Below, one piece after another: positions 43,475 to 53,000 of a stretch of 64,000 bases of DNA; position 1 is the first letter of the stretch, and every line of letters starts with the position of its first letter. The position numbers and the translations under genes are program-made. Location: contig JAQVPJ010000006.1 in assembly GCA_028702135.1 (NCBI GenBank), positions 51,957 to 115,956 of the forward strand, in the 5' to 3' direction. The stretch comes from Eubacteriales bacterium (lineage in GTDB: Bacteria; Bacillota; Clostridia; Oscillospirales; CAG-382). Below the pieces are notes generated by a model, which had not been told where the DNA came from, searched no databases, and was given only the letters and a program-made list of their open reading frames with translations.

Positions 43475-45088
43475 TTACCATTTGACTTTAATATTTTTAT
43501 CCTTCATTTCACCAAGATATTCGTCAAAGGTTATTTGCTTGTCGTAATGATAACCTGTGGTTACGTCTATAATCCTGTTTGCAATCGTTTGGATAAACTG
43601 GTGGTCGTGAGTTGTAAACAGAACCGTCTCGGAATATTTTATCAGTCCCTCGTTGAGCGCAGCGATGGATTCAAGGTCGAGATGGTTAGTCGGTTCGTCA
43701 AAAATCAAAACGTTTGCTCCCGAAAGCATTGTCTTGCAAAGCATACACCTGACACGTTCACCGCCAGATAATACGCAAACCTTTTTCATCGCCTCATCAC
43801 CCGAGAACAGCAGCTTACCAAGCCAGCCTCTTACATCAGATTCATAGGTAAGGTCAGAATATCTCCTTACCCAATCGACGAGGTTTTCGTCGCTGCCGTC
43901 AAAGAACTCTGAGTTATCGCTCGGCATATACGCCTGTGAAGTGGTAACGCCCCATTTAAAAGTGCCCTTGTCCGGTTCAAGTTCTCCCGTAAGGATTTTA
44001 AAAAGCGTGGTCTTGGCGACAGCATCCGCACCGACGAAGGCAACCTTTTCACGTGGACGGATTATAAAGCTGACATTATCAAGCACCTTTCTACCGGCTA
44101 TCGTCTTTGAGATACCATCAACAAAAAGCATATCGTTGCCCGCCTCGCGGTTGGGCTTGAAGAATATATACGGAAACTTTCTTGAAGATACAGGCTCATC
44201 GGTAAGCTCCATGTTGTCAAGTAGCTTTTTTCTGCTTGTTGCCTGTTTTGATTTGGAAGCATTTGCGCTGAAACGGGCGATAAACTCCTGTAATTCCTTA
44301 ACCTTGATTTCGGTCTTCTTGTTCTGCTCCCGCATTTGTCTCTGCCTGAGCTGAGTATAATCGAACCAAAAATCGTAGTTACCGGCAACCATCGTGATTT
44401 TTCCAAAATCCACATCCACAATATGAGTGCATACTTCGTTTAAAAAATGCCTGTCATGCGATACTACAATAACAGTACTGTTTTCAAGGTTCACCAGAAA
44501 ATCCTCAAGCCAGCTGATAGTCTCGACATCGAGATGGTTCGTAGGCTCGTCCATTAGCAGTATGTCCGGGTTTCCGAATAGTGCCTGAGCGAGCAGGACT
44601 TTTACTTTTTGATCACCCGAAAGCTCTTTCATAAGAAGATTATGATACTCGTTTGTTATTCCAAGCCCGTTAAGCAATATTGCAGCGTCGCTTTCAGCGT
44701 TCCAGCCGTCCATCTTCATAAACTGTTCTTCTAAGTCGCAGAGCCTTAATCCTTCTTCCTCGGTCATGTCATCTTTGTTGTAATACTGCTCTTTTTCTTC
44801 TTTTATTCGGCATAATACCTGGTTCCCCATTATTACAGTCTGAAGAACCTCAAATTCATCGAACTCAAAATGGTTCTGCTTTAATATTGAAATCCTTTCG
44901 CCGGGTGTTTTTACAATTGTACCCCTTGACGGCTCGATTTCACCTGAAAGTATTTTTAAAAAAGTCGATTTTCCGGCACCATTTGCACCGATAATTCCAT
45001 AACAGTTACCTGCTGTAAAACTTACCGTCGCGTGATTGAATAACGATGTGCCTCCGTATTGAAGCTCTACATCCACTGTACCTATCAT
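43475..45088 (-). CDS. ABC-F family ATPase with degenerate second Walker A
   Basis: A 537-aa protein with two ABC domains and no membrane segment, as in ABC-F translation factors that act on the ribosome. Domain 1 has GANGAGKST, signature LSGDQ and Walker B ILLMDEPTNHLD. The linker (about 245-310) is the charged P-site tRNA interaction motif region. Domain 2 has GADAVAKTT where GxxGxGKST is expected, signature LSGGE and VLIFDEPTNHLD. The missing Gly before Lys in the second Walker A is unusual; I recall YkpA/YbiT-like relatives with similar changes. Not an antibiotic resistance call. Confidence 0.9.
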   Translation of the reverse strand: MIGTVDVELQYGGTSLFNHATVSFTAGNCYGIIGANGAGKSTFLKILSGEIEPSRGTIVKTPGERISILKQNHFEFDEFEVLQTVIMGNQVLCRIKEEKEQYYNKDDMTEEEGLRLCDLEEQFMKMDGWNAESDAAILLNGLGITNEYHNLLMKELSGDQKVKVLLAQALFGNPDILLMDEPTNHLDVETISWLEDFLVNLENSTVIVVSHDRHFLNEVCTHIVDVDFGKITMVAGNYDFWFDYTQLRQRQMREQNKKTEIKVKELQEFIARFSANASKSKQATSRKKLLDNMELTDEPVSSRKFPYIFFKPNREAGNDMLFVDGISKTIAGRKVLDNVSFIIRPREKVAFVGADAVAKTTLFKILTGELEPDKGTFKWGVTTSQAYMPSDNSEFFDGSDENLVDWVRRYSDLTYESDVRGWLGKLLFSGDEAMKKVCVLSGGERVRCMLCKTMLSGANVLIFDEPTNHLDLESIAALNEGLIKYSETVLFTTHDHQFIQTIANRIIDVTTGYHYDKQITFDEYLGEMKDKNIKVKW

Positions 45089-45187
45089 TTAAACTGATTA
45101 CCTTTCGATTGTTTTATGGCATTATACAATATAACAGAGTTATGCTCGGATTACAACATACAATAAGGAGAAATTATGTAAGATATT

Positions 45188-46189
45188 TTACCGAGCGTAT
45201 CTTATCCCCCTGTATAAAAAGACAACAGAATCTATTATATACCCGAATACAATTATGTAAACTAAACCTTTTGTAACTCCGTTCCATATTTCTGCAGTAT
45301 TAATGTTTTGTATAGAAACACCAATACCCGCCGCTTCCAATTCGCTTAAAAAGCTTTGATTCCAGATTGTATTATTTTTTAAAATCAATACGCTCAGTAT
45401 AAGAGAGATAATGTTTGTTATGATTGCGACTGCACAAACAGTGATATTCCATCTACCTGTGAAAAGCTTTATGCCCTCCTTCATAAGCAGCATAATAAAT
45501 ATTACTACAACCCATGGGATAACACGTCTTATGCCCTCCGGGGAAAATAGCGGGATTATAGAAATAAGCTTGCTCTCAGAAAAGTTGTAAATACCTATCA
45601 GATGATTTTCAAAGATGAAGAAAATTGAAAACAAAGCCGAGAACACGATGCCGAGGATAGGATCGACGGGTTTTATAATCGCTTCTTTCTTTGGGATTTC
45701 GGGTAAATCGGATACTGACCAGTTCTTTTTCGCATCCAAGGCTTTAATATTCAAAAAACGTTCGTTAAGAGCAAAAATGACAGTTACCCAAGTAAAGCCC
45801 TGAAATGCGCCCGAACAAATCGCACCGACAACATCGCCAAAAGCGCTACCGAATGTTTCCGGTGTATTCGCAAGTATTTCAAGAAAAGCTACAACAACGC
45901 TGCCAAAGATAACGCAGGGGAGTACTATTTTCAAGATTGTAAGGTATGTGTCATAATACTCGGGACCGATAAGGTAGTTCTTTTTATCGTTGTATTTTGC
46001 TGCGAGCTCCGCCGGGTTTCCAAGCTCCTTGAGCACGTTTTCATAGTCGGCACTCGAAGGTATGTTTTCGCCGCATGACGCATATAGCATATCCTCGATA
46101 AGAGTCCGTATTTCCTTTTCTATGTCCGCTCTTTGTTTTTGGGGAATCCTTTTTATGACCGCATAAATATATCTGTCGATCAGTTCCAT
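45188..46189 (-). CDS. HAAS-domain membrane protein
   Basis: A 333-aa protein. The N-terminal 75 residues (MELIDRYIYAVIKRIPQKQRADIEKEI region) form a HAAS/DUF1700-type helical signalling domain, followed by about seven membrane helices. HAAS proteins are usually encoded next to a PadR regulator, as here (14-base gap), and are thought to work with it in sensing membrane or antibiotic stress. The specific signal is unknown. Confidence 0.8.
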   Translation of the reverse strand: MELIDRYIYAVIKRIPQKQRADIEKEIRTLIEDMLYASCGENIPSSADYENVLKELGNPAELAAKYNDKKNYLIGPEYYDTYLTILKIVLPCVIFGSVVVAFLEILANTPETFGSAFGDVVGAICSGAFQGFTWVTVIFALNERFLNIKALDAKKNWSVSDLPEIPKKEAIIKPVDPILGIVFSALFSIFFIFENHLIGIYNFSESKLISIIPLFSPEGIRRVIPWVVVIFIMLLMKEGIKLFTGRWNITVCAVAIITNIISLILSVLILKNNTIWNQSFLSELEAAGIGVSIQNINTAEIWNGVTKGLVYIIVFGYIIDSVVFLYRGIRYAR

Positions 46190-46203
46190 TCCTTTTTTCT
46201 CCT

Positions 46204-46536
46204 TTAGCTTATCATTTTATTCATACTTGAAACCATACTGTGCCATTCCGCACAGAGCCGCGAATAAACCGCTTTGCCGGTATCACTCAGGAAGTAATAC
46301 CGCCTCGGTCTTGAATCTGTTAACTCCCAGATACTGCTTAAAAGATTCTGCTTTTCAAGTCTGCGAAGCAGGGGATACAACGTTCCGGCATCGATAGGTA
46401 TTCCTTTTTCCTCAAGCTCCTGTACTAAGGAGTAGCCGTATTTGGGTTCATCAAGCCTACTCAACACACATAGAATGAGCGTTCCACGGCGAAGTTCCGA
46501 AATGTAACTGCGTACTATTTCTTCAATATCGTTCAA
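46204..46536 (-). CDS. PadR family transcriptional regulator
   Basis: About 110 aa. The winged HTH is plain: ELRRGTLILCVLSRL, YGYSLVQELEEKG, IDAGTLYPLLRRLEKQNLL, then the wing DSRPRRYYFLSDTGKAVY. Start is uncertain. A TTG at 46536 is best placed (seven or eight bases after AAAGGA), and it agrees with a promoter whose start is near 46564. Longer frames reach ATGs at 46545, 46560 and 46572 without a spaced ribosome binding site. It precedes the HAAS membrane gene and probably represses its own operon. Confidence 0.88.
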   Translation of the reverse strand: MNDIEEIVRSYISELRRGTLILCVLSRLDEPKYGYSLVQELEEKGIPIDAGTLYPLLRRLEKQNLLSSIWELTDSRPRRYYFLSDTGKAVYSRLCAEWHSMVSSMNKMIS

Positions 46537-46570
46537 ACCAAACATCCTTTCCGATATCATTTCCTTTTTC

Positions 46571-46600
46571 ATTATACTGTGTATCACACACTATTGTCTA
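46571..46600 (-). promoter_or_regulatory. padR promoter with internal operator
   Basis: On the minus strand TAGACA (46600-46595) and TATAAT (46576-46571) are 18 bases apart. The spacer holds a small palindrome TGTGT-GAT-ACACA (46578-46590), well placed for autorepression by PadR. Confidence 0.55.
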
Positions 46601-46634
46601 TACTTTAATATGTAAAGTTTTACAATATTTGTGT

Positions 46635-47483
46635 TCATAAAACCGAAATAATCAATCTCGCCGTATTTGCAAATAAGAAACAGAAAATAAAACCGATTAA
46701 TGTCGGGACGATGACAGATACCGCTGTCCATTTTATACTGCCGGTCTCTTTTTTTATCGTCATGCACGTGGTTGAACAGGGCCAGTGCATAAGTGAGAAA
46801 AGTATAACGCTTACAGCCGTAATCCATGTCCACCCATTGGCGCACAACAGCTCTTTCAAATCGTAAATACTCTCAAACTCTACCAGTGTTCCCGATGACA
46901 TATATGACATTATTATGATTGGTATTACGATTTCATTTGCGGGCAGACCGAGAATAAATGCAAACAGGATAACTCCGTCGAGCCCGCAAAGGCGTGCGAA
47001 AGGATCTAAAAATCCCGAGCAGTATGACAGCAGACTGGCATCAGCCACAGTAACATTCGCCATAATCCAAATAATTATGCCCGCCGGAGCAGCAGCGACT
47101 ACTGCTCTGCCTAAAACAAAAAGGGTTCTGTCGAAAACAGAGCGTAAAATTACCTTTCCGAACTGTGGTCTGCGGTAGGGAGGCAGCTCAAGCGTAAAAG
47201 AGGAGGGGATGCCTTTTAGAATAGTAGCCGAAAGGAGTCTTGATACTGCGAATGTTATTGCCACACCTAATATGATTACGCCTGCAAGCAGTACAGCGGA
47301 AAGGATTGATTTGTGTCCCGCATCCGAGCCGATAAAAAACATGGAAATTATTACGATAAGAGTAGGAAACCGACCGTTGCAGGGAACGAAATTGTTTGTT
47401 ATTATCGCGATAAGCCTTTCGCGCGGTGAATCGATAATACGGCATCCGATAACACCGGCGGCGTTGCAACCGAATGACATGCA
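46635..47483 (-). pseudogene. feoB: feoB, 3' part (separated from its 5' part)
   Basis: This encodes the C-terminal half of ferrous iron transporter FeoB: CMSFGCNAAGVIGCRIIDSPRER, LTNNFVPCNG-like region, then the second Gate domain with about six helices (282 residues). A full FeoB is about 650-800 aa. The missing N-terminal 432 residues are encoded on the plus strand at 53876-55174, and the two halves join exactly at Met-(Cys). There is no start codon or ribosome binding site of its own other than a chance TTG just inside the foreign arm. The break point is an att-like junction at 47482-47483. Confidence 0.93.
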
Positions 47484-47505
47484 CAAAGAATGTCATAACT
47501 TGCAA
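47460..47505 (-). other. Left att junction (feoB 3' half / element arm)
   Basis: On the minus strand the element arm carries CAAGTT (47502-47497) and GACAT (47494-47490), then core TG (47483-47482), then feoB sequence CATGTCATTCGG. The core lies in a TGTG shared with the right junction at 55170-55173. The arm is the left half of a reconstructed dyad-symmetric attP. Confidence 0.8.
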
Positions 47506-47531
47506 TAATTAATTTCTAAAAAAACTACTTA

Positions 47532-48033
47532 TCTTTTTGCCAATTATTATTTTACACTAAGTTTGACAAATAACAGACATTAAAGCAACGACGGCTAGAA
47601 AACGAGGTAGATCAATAACTCCAGAGCTCCGAAATAGGCTATTTATCTCTCTGTAGGGGCTAAAGCTTTAGAAACCCATTGATATTCAATGATTCATTCG
47701 ATGCAAAAGGGGTGTAAAAAGCAATGGAGGAGGTGAAAGAGGAGAAAATCAGATGGAAGTCGGTGGAAGGAGCTACTGGGCATTAAATCCTCGAAAAATG
47801 GTACAAAACATTGTAAAATCACCCGATATCAACTACAATTCATACAATATCAATAATTTACTTGCTATTGTGATAAAAAAGCAAGTAAAAAGAACTTTCA
47901 TATTAGAAAAACTGCTATCAAACAATGGCATTTTTTTCCTTGTAATTAAGACAAAGTTATAAAGTTGATACATTCGTGAAAATGAAACAAAGTAGAAGTT
48001 CAACTTAGTGTAAAATAATAATTGGCAAAAAGA
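47532..48033. mobile_element. MITE-like element with 32-bp perfect inverted ends
   Basis: The sequence at 47532-47563 is the exact reverse complement of 48002-48033 (ends begin TCTTTTTGCCAATT). The unit is 502 bases, has no credible gene, and is non-autonomous in appearance. No clear target duplication was found. The right end lies 89 bases upstream of a decayed ISLre2-type transposase gene, so the ends may belong to that family. Confidence 0.75.
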
Positions 48034-48121
48034 AAGGGAAATGGCAAAAACCACTTCCCTTGCATACAAAAAATCAGTAAAATAGGATTGCTAAAACCAT
48101 TGACTGAAAGGTGTATGCAGG

Positions 48122-49171
48122 ATGAGTATAGCGAAAAAAGTGATAGACTTCAATAGTTTTGAGCAAAATATTTTTAGAGCATGCTGTGCGGCAGGATGTG
48201 AATCGATAAGGGCACAGCTTGAAGAGTGGGACAGAGAGCTGTCCGCCTCGCGTGACCGTAGCGTTTACCGTCACAAGGGTCAGCGGAAGACGGTGCTGAA
48301 AACCATTATGGGCGAGGTAGAATACGAACGCGCCGTGTATGAGCAAAAGAATGAGGATGGCACAAAGTCTTTCGTTTACCTTTTAGACCAAGCCATCGGC
48401 AAAAGCGGTAGCGGCTTCATGAGTGGCTTGTTGTCGGCGCAGATTGCCGAGGCTGCCTGTGCGGGAACATACCGCCATACGGCTCAGTCGGTAAGCCAAA
48501 TGACCGGTCAAACCATCAGTCACACAGCGGCATGGAATGTAGTTCAGGAGCTTGGCGGTCGTATTGACGCACAAGAGCAGGCTTTGGCTGCGCTTGCCGA
48601 CCACAGCGAGGGAAACGGCGAACTGGAAATCAAGGTGCTGTTTGAAGAACAGGATGGGATATGGCTTCATTTGCAGGGGAAATCCCGAAAAGAGTACGGC
48701 AAATCAAAAGAGATGAAGGTCGCCATCGCTTATGACGGTGCTGAGAAAATTGGAGAAAACCGCTACAGGCTAACCAACAAAGTCGCAGCTGCTAATTTTT
48801 AAAGCATAAACAAATTCATTCGTCGTAAAGAGGGCAAGATTGCCGAAACCTACCGCGTTGATGAGATCGAAAACCGCATTCTGAACGGTGACGGTGCAAG
48901 CTGGATTAAGCAAAGTGTAGTCGATGAAACAGTGGTTTTTCAGCTCGACACCTTTCACCGAAACAAGGCTATTCTTGAAAATGTCAGCAATCCTGACATG
49001 AGAAAAGAGATTTTTCGCCTGCTCTACTCCAAAAACATTGACGATTTACTTGTATATATTGAGGCTCTTTCAAACAGCGTGGAGGACGAAAAAGAGCGTG
49101 AAAAGCTGATAACCTTGCATACATATTTCACAACCAACAAAGATGGGCTAATCGATTTCCTTCGCGAATGA
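48122..49171 (+). pseudogene. ISLre2/UPF0236-type transposase, broken
   Basis: The frame starting MSIAKKVIDFNSFEQNIF has the UPF0236/ISLre2 pattern (RDRSVYRHKGQRKTVLKTIMGEV, then IAYDGAEK). An in-frame TAA at 48800-48802 interrupts it; the same frame continues to 49171 (SINKFIRRKEGKIAETYRV, then VVFQLDTFHRNKAI). It stops after about 349 codons, whereas family members have about 450-480, so the C-terminal catalytic part is also lost. It abuts an IS3-type remnant. Confidence 0.85.
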
Positions 49172-49194
49172 ATGCATAGCAAACGTTGTTTGCA

Positions 49195-49449
49195 TTAGGC
49201 TTTTTTTAAGAATTCGTTCTCCTTTTTGGCTTCTTCAAGTTGTTTTCGGAGCTTTCGGTTCTCTGTCATCAAATCATAGTCTTCTTTGGTTTCTTGGTTT
49301 ATTTGGCATTCCCTGCGGTAAAGCTTTATCCAATTCGATATGCTGCCGTGGCATATTCCGTATTCATCGGCAAGGCTTCTGATGGTTCGTCCCTCCTCAA
49401 GATGTAGCCGGACGATTCTTTGTTTGAATTCTTTTTCGTATTGTTGCAT
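49195..49449 (-). pseudogene. IS3 family transposase OrfA remnant
   Basis: An 84-aa HTH protein, MQQYEKEFKQRIVRLHLEEG onward, with RSLADEYGICHGSISNWIK and a leucine-zipper tail ending KKENEFLKKA. This is OrfA of an IS3 group element. It ends at an A-rich slippery run (A AAA AAA G) where the programmed frameshift into orfB normally occurs, but no orfB follows; the ISLre2 remnant begins instead. The element is therefore truncated and inactive. Confidence 0.85.
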
Positions 49450-49716
49450 TTTTTCTTTCCTCTTCCTTTTATAGTTATTATACTATATTAGGTCAAGGTG
49501 TTACAACTTTATTATACCACAACATACCACGGCAAATGCTCACCCTTGTAAGAGGTGTAGCGCAACGAAGTATTGCAAGAGCCTCGATGAAGCGGCTGAA
49601 TACATACGCGAGTTTTATTTACCTTTATTTTGTCATGATTAAATCGTCATGTGTATATAATACACTGACCACTCGAACTATGCTCTCATATGTCTATTCG
49701 AAAGGTAGCGATTTAT

Positions 49717-49917
49717 ATGGCAAAGCAAAGAAGCGAAATTGATGATAGCAAAATTAAGATAACACATACCTTACCAGACGGAACGGTTAGAGATAAAATA
49801 GATGGATACATAATATCATATAATGACAACACCGAAATCGCTTATCGACTTTTAGCCAAGTGGACAAACGAAAAATTAAGTAAGAAGAAGCTCAAACAAA
49901 GCCAGTTACAAATTTAG
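49717..49917 (+). CDS. Small hypothetical protein
   Basis: A 66-aa protein starting MAKQRSEIDDSKIKITHTLP, with DGTVRDKIDGYIISYNDNTEI and a Lys-rich end. I have a vague recall of similar small proteins in clostridial mobile elements but cannot name a family. The ATG at 49717 follows AAAGG by about 11 bases. It sits alone among transposase remnants and could be surviving cargo. Confidence 0.45.
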   Translation: MAKQRSEIDDSKIKITHTLPDGTVRDKIDGYIISYNDNTEIAYRLLAKWTNEKLSKKKLKQSQLQI

Positions 49918-50070
49918 ATGTTTCATTTACTGAAATTCAATTGTGCTTCCTTACACATACATGGTATAATAAAAATATTCTTCTGGATTTTTCATAAAAA
50001 AGTGTTGTGGGCTGAAATTCTGTTGTTTATTAGGGTGAAAGGCCTTTTGTAGCACAGAAAAGAGTGCGGT

Positions 50071-50515
50071 ATGGAAGATAAGCAAATTGTGGATTTGTTC
50101 TGGGCACGCTCGGAATCTGCTATCCTGGAAACAGAAAAGAAGTATGGTCGCTACTGCCACTACATCGCTTATCAGATTCTGAACCGGGATACGGAAGCCG
50201 AGGAAGTGGTCAATGATACCTGGCTCAAGACATGGAACACCATTCCCAACAACCGTCCTACAGGCCTAAAAGGCTATGTGGGCATGATTTGCCGTCAGCT
50301 CCTTCAATACATACAAGCGAAACCAGCAGCAACGGGGTACACAGCTGCAGATGGCTCTGGATGAACTGGGGAAATGTATCTCTGGTGGTGATGAGATTGC
50401 AGTCATAACGGATAATGCGGATTTGGTGGATGCACTGAACAAATTCCTGTGGTCATTGCCCCGAAAGACACGAAATATCTTTGTACGCCGATATTGGTAC
50501 TGTAGTTCCATCGCA
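50071..50515 (+). pseudogene. ECF-type sigma factor, frameshifted and truncated
   Basis: The frame MEDKQIVDLFWARSESAILE, then YCHYIAYQILNRDTEAEEVVNDTWLK, is region 2 of an ECF-like sigma factor common in Clostridia. Between about 50300 and 50350 the frame shifts by one base. Region 4 continues in the next frame with ALNKFLWSLPRKTRNIFVRRYWYCSSIAE and is cut off at about 50515, where unrelated sequence follows. Non-functional. Confidence 0.85.
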
Positions 50516-51718
50516 GAAATGCTCTATGCCGGTAATCCCAACAGTGTATCAAGTAAAATATCCTCTGGACTTTCTGTAGAGCCCCCTCCCTCATCAACCA
50601 ATACAGTTACTGTTAGGGTTGTAGAAATTTTGCCCGACAGTTATACGAGCTTTGGCAGCTATTCGGCATTCACCTTCCGTCTGGTGTTGATGGAAACCAT
50701 CACAGATTTGGGAGATGTGGAAATGCCCCGGAGATTTTATCTTCACATCCGTGAGGAGTATTACACCGATTTTTCCCAATATGAATATATTCTCATCAAT
50801 CAGTTACAGCAATGGTCCTATGAAGGAACAGTGGTGCATAATGCCACAACCGGAAAAGCAAAGGCCTTTGAGCTCCCTGTGTTCTCGCCTTTCTATTACT
50901 CCTGCTACTATGTTTACGCTTTTAACGACGGAGTGTTGGACACATCTATGTGGCAATCGACGGAGCATTGGGAAAAAGGCTTTGCACAGCTTGAAAGCAA
51001 TAAAAATGATGACGGGACATGGAAAGATATTCTCATTTAGCATAATACCACTTTGGCTGAAGCAGAGGCTATTTTTGCAGATTCTTTGGTTTCCGCTTAC
51101 GACTATTTCAATTATCAAAGCGTTTCCTTTATCTCCAATCCGGATGCTTTGACAGCACTGGATTATGTAAAACCCTTTGACAATGGTATCTTTGCCTACC
51201 ATTTTGACCCCTATCTGGGACTTGACAGCTTGCATGCTCGATATATTCGATATCTGGATGGTTTTCCAACCAATGAAACTGTAAACATCAGCAACAATGG
51301 TGCAAACTATTCGCTTGCCCGCTTTGAGACAAAAGATTGGCAGAACCTACCCCAACTTGGCAAGGCGTTGGCTGCCGTTAGTGCCAAATATGATACAGGC
51401 AATATCAAGCCGCCACACCTAAAAGAGCGTGATGACCTTGAGCTCCTTGGCTATGCGATTACCGGCGAGTATATCAAGTGTGAAAGCGGTGTATACGGTT
51501 TGATTACGGTGCGCTGGAATTACCAGCCGGTCGACGATAACTTTTGGCGCTATATAGATGAATGCTACTATCTCATCGCACCCGATGAAGACAGTTGTCG
51601 TCTTTTCTCCAATTCAGAGCTGCTGAAACTGTTCGGCAACTATGCACCAGAAATCTATGACGGAAACTATGACAAGCTGGGAAGAACAGAAAGAGAACCT
51701 GTTGTTCTCTATTAATTG
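50516..51718 (+). pseudogene. Sigma-partner-type exported protein, 5' truncated with in-frame stop
   Basis: The frame continues from the sigma remnant as PPPSSTNTVTVRVVEILPDS and runs to 51715. It resembles the beta-rich outside domain of proteins encoded after such sigma factors (often anti-sigma-like membrane proteins), but the N-terminal membrane part is missing. An in-frame TAG at 51038-51040 splits it. So a deletion has fused the sigma gene to the 3' part of its neighbour, followed by further decay. Confidence 0.75.
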
Positions 51719-51747
51719 ACATAGAGCCTATTTTACAGTTAAAAGAA

Positions 51748-51775
51748 GTAGGTTGCATATGCGACCTACTTTTTG
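51748..51775. terminator. Terminator between the pseudogene and heliorhodopsin gene
   Basis: AGTAGGT and ACCTACT pair around a near-palindromic GCATATGC and are followed by TTTTT on the plus strand; the minus strand also has a T-rich exit. It can serve the convergent heliorhodopsin transcript. Confidence 0.75.
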
Positions 51776-51793
51776 TAATACATTCAGCTTAGT

Positions 51794-52579
51794 CTACGGT
51801 TGCATAGCTCCGAATAAAACGAGCCATGCCAAAACTGATTTGGCTACGAGACTTAAAACAATGTAAGTCCGTTCTCCATAAAGATAATCTTTCCATCTGC
51901 CGACTTTCTTATATTGGGCAATCATGTTGAATGGAAAAGCGTTGAATGACAAGAAATATGCTGCAAGAATTGCCCAGGCAAACCAGGGAGCATCAGCTAT
52001 TGAACCCGACCCGAAGATATATAGCACGATTACTACCCAGGGAGCCAGTCCGGCAATGCTGCCCCAAATAAATGGACCCCAATTAACTTTTCCTTTTTCG
52101 AAACCGGAGTTTAACTGTTCCATTACTAAACCAAAGAGGTTCATTGATGCATTGACTGCGAAGATTAATATCAACGAGGCTATATCCACAACACCGAATA
52201 AAACCGCAGTCAATACGATCATAATTGACGAACTGATTGCGTATTCAAACCAGCGAAACTTGTTTATACCTTTCTTTAAGTCTTCAACATAAATATTGAA
52301 AAATTTGTTTGGCACGGAAATGATATAATGTGCCAATGCAGAAAAGAATAAGAAACAAGCTACTAAAATACCGAAAGGTAACGTGAAAAGCTCGCGACTC
52401 ATCAAAACCAATCCTTGTTCCGGTACATACGTTAAATAGTTTTGAACGATTGTCGGTTGGAAAGCCTCCAGCTTGTCAATTACAAAATAGGCCATGAAAA
52501 CCATAAAAATTGCCTGGACAAGATGAAACGTTCCCATGATGAGGTTGAAGCGCCGTAGTTTTTTAAACACAGTATCCAT
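51794..52579 (-). CDS. Heliorhodopsin
   Basis: A 261-aa seven-helix protein of the heliorhodopsin family. The signature RWFEYAISSSIMIVL in helix 3 carries the Schiff-base counterion E112, helix 7 reads YIVLSLVAKSVLAWL with the retinal Lys K247, and H19 and H84 match the conserved histidines (48C12 equivalents H23, H80, E107, K241, from recall). Heliorhodopsins are inverted in the membrane relative to type 1 rhodopsins and are thought to be light sensors with slow photocycles. No retinal-forming gene is nearby. The gene looks intact, with ATG after GTGGAGG and its own strong promoter, amid broken genes. Confidence 0.93.
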   Translation of the reverse strand: MDTVFKKLRRFNLIMGTFHLVQAIFMVFMAYFVIDKLEAFQPTIVQNYLTYVPEQGLVLMSRELFTLPFGILVACFLFFSALAHYIISVPNKFFNIYVEDLKKGINKFRWFEYAISSSIMIVLTAVLFGVVDIASLILIFAVNASMNLFGLVMEQLNSGFEKGKVNWGPFIWGSIAGLAPWVVIVLYIFGSGSIADAPWFAWAILAAYFLSFNAFPFNMIAQYKKVGRWKDYLYGERTYIVLSLVAKSVLAWLVLFGAMQP

Positions 52580-52773
52580 AAAAATCCTCCACTTTATATT
52601 ATTTAAGTAAAAACAAAAATAAAAGACCCGGAGTTTTAGGTATGTCTATGTCTATGGGGTAAAAGAGGATGTAACGCTTTGCTTTTTTACCTTTTCAATT
52701 ATGTATATATTGGATTTTGGCGTCCCTGTATATTGGTTGAGTGTCGCTTTTTTTAGCTCTATAATACATAAAT

Positions 52774-52802
52774 ATTGTATATCAACTAAAAAATTTTGTC
52801 AA
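52774..52802 (-). promoter_or_regulatory. Strong promoter of the heliorhodopsin gene
   Basis: On the minus strand TTGACA (52802-52797) and TACAAT (52779-52774) have a 17-base spacer. It predicts a leader of about 188 bases, in which no known riboswitch was recognised. The remaining gap up to the DtxR gene (52803-53000) shows no other feature. Confidence 0.75.
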
Positions 52803-53000
52803 GGATTTTTACCGAAGTCTTATGCTTTTTGTGAAATATTTGATGACGGATGATACTTTTGGGTGAAGATAAATTCTCATTGCTTTCCATGTAAAAATTA
52901 ATTTGTTCTATTTATCCATAATGGTGGGGATTTAAGTATATTCGTTTATGCGAGGTTCCTGATTGATTTGACAAATATAAAAGTGCCTGGCGAATAGTAC

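Noticed and set aside
43475..45088. Antibiotic resistance ABC-F call
   Set aside because: Domain order and linker fit housekeeping-type ABC-F proteins; nothing in the sequence supports drug resistance.
46635..47486. Reading the 3' feoB part as a stand-alone iron transporter or nucleoside-recognition protein
   Set aside because: Its sequence continues exactly from the 5' part at 53876-55174, it starts in mid-domain, and its apparent TTG start is in the foreign arm.
47753..47962. Short frame inside the MITE-like element
   Set aside because: No ribosome binding site, low complexity, and it lies between the inverted ends of a non-coding element.
51794..52579. Classifying the rhodopsin as a proton-pumping type 1 rhodopsin
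   Set aside because: The RWFEY helix-3 motif with Glu counterion and the SLVAKS helix-7 motif are those of heliorhodopsin; the DTD/NTQ-type pump motif is absent.
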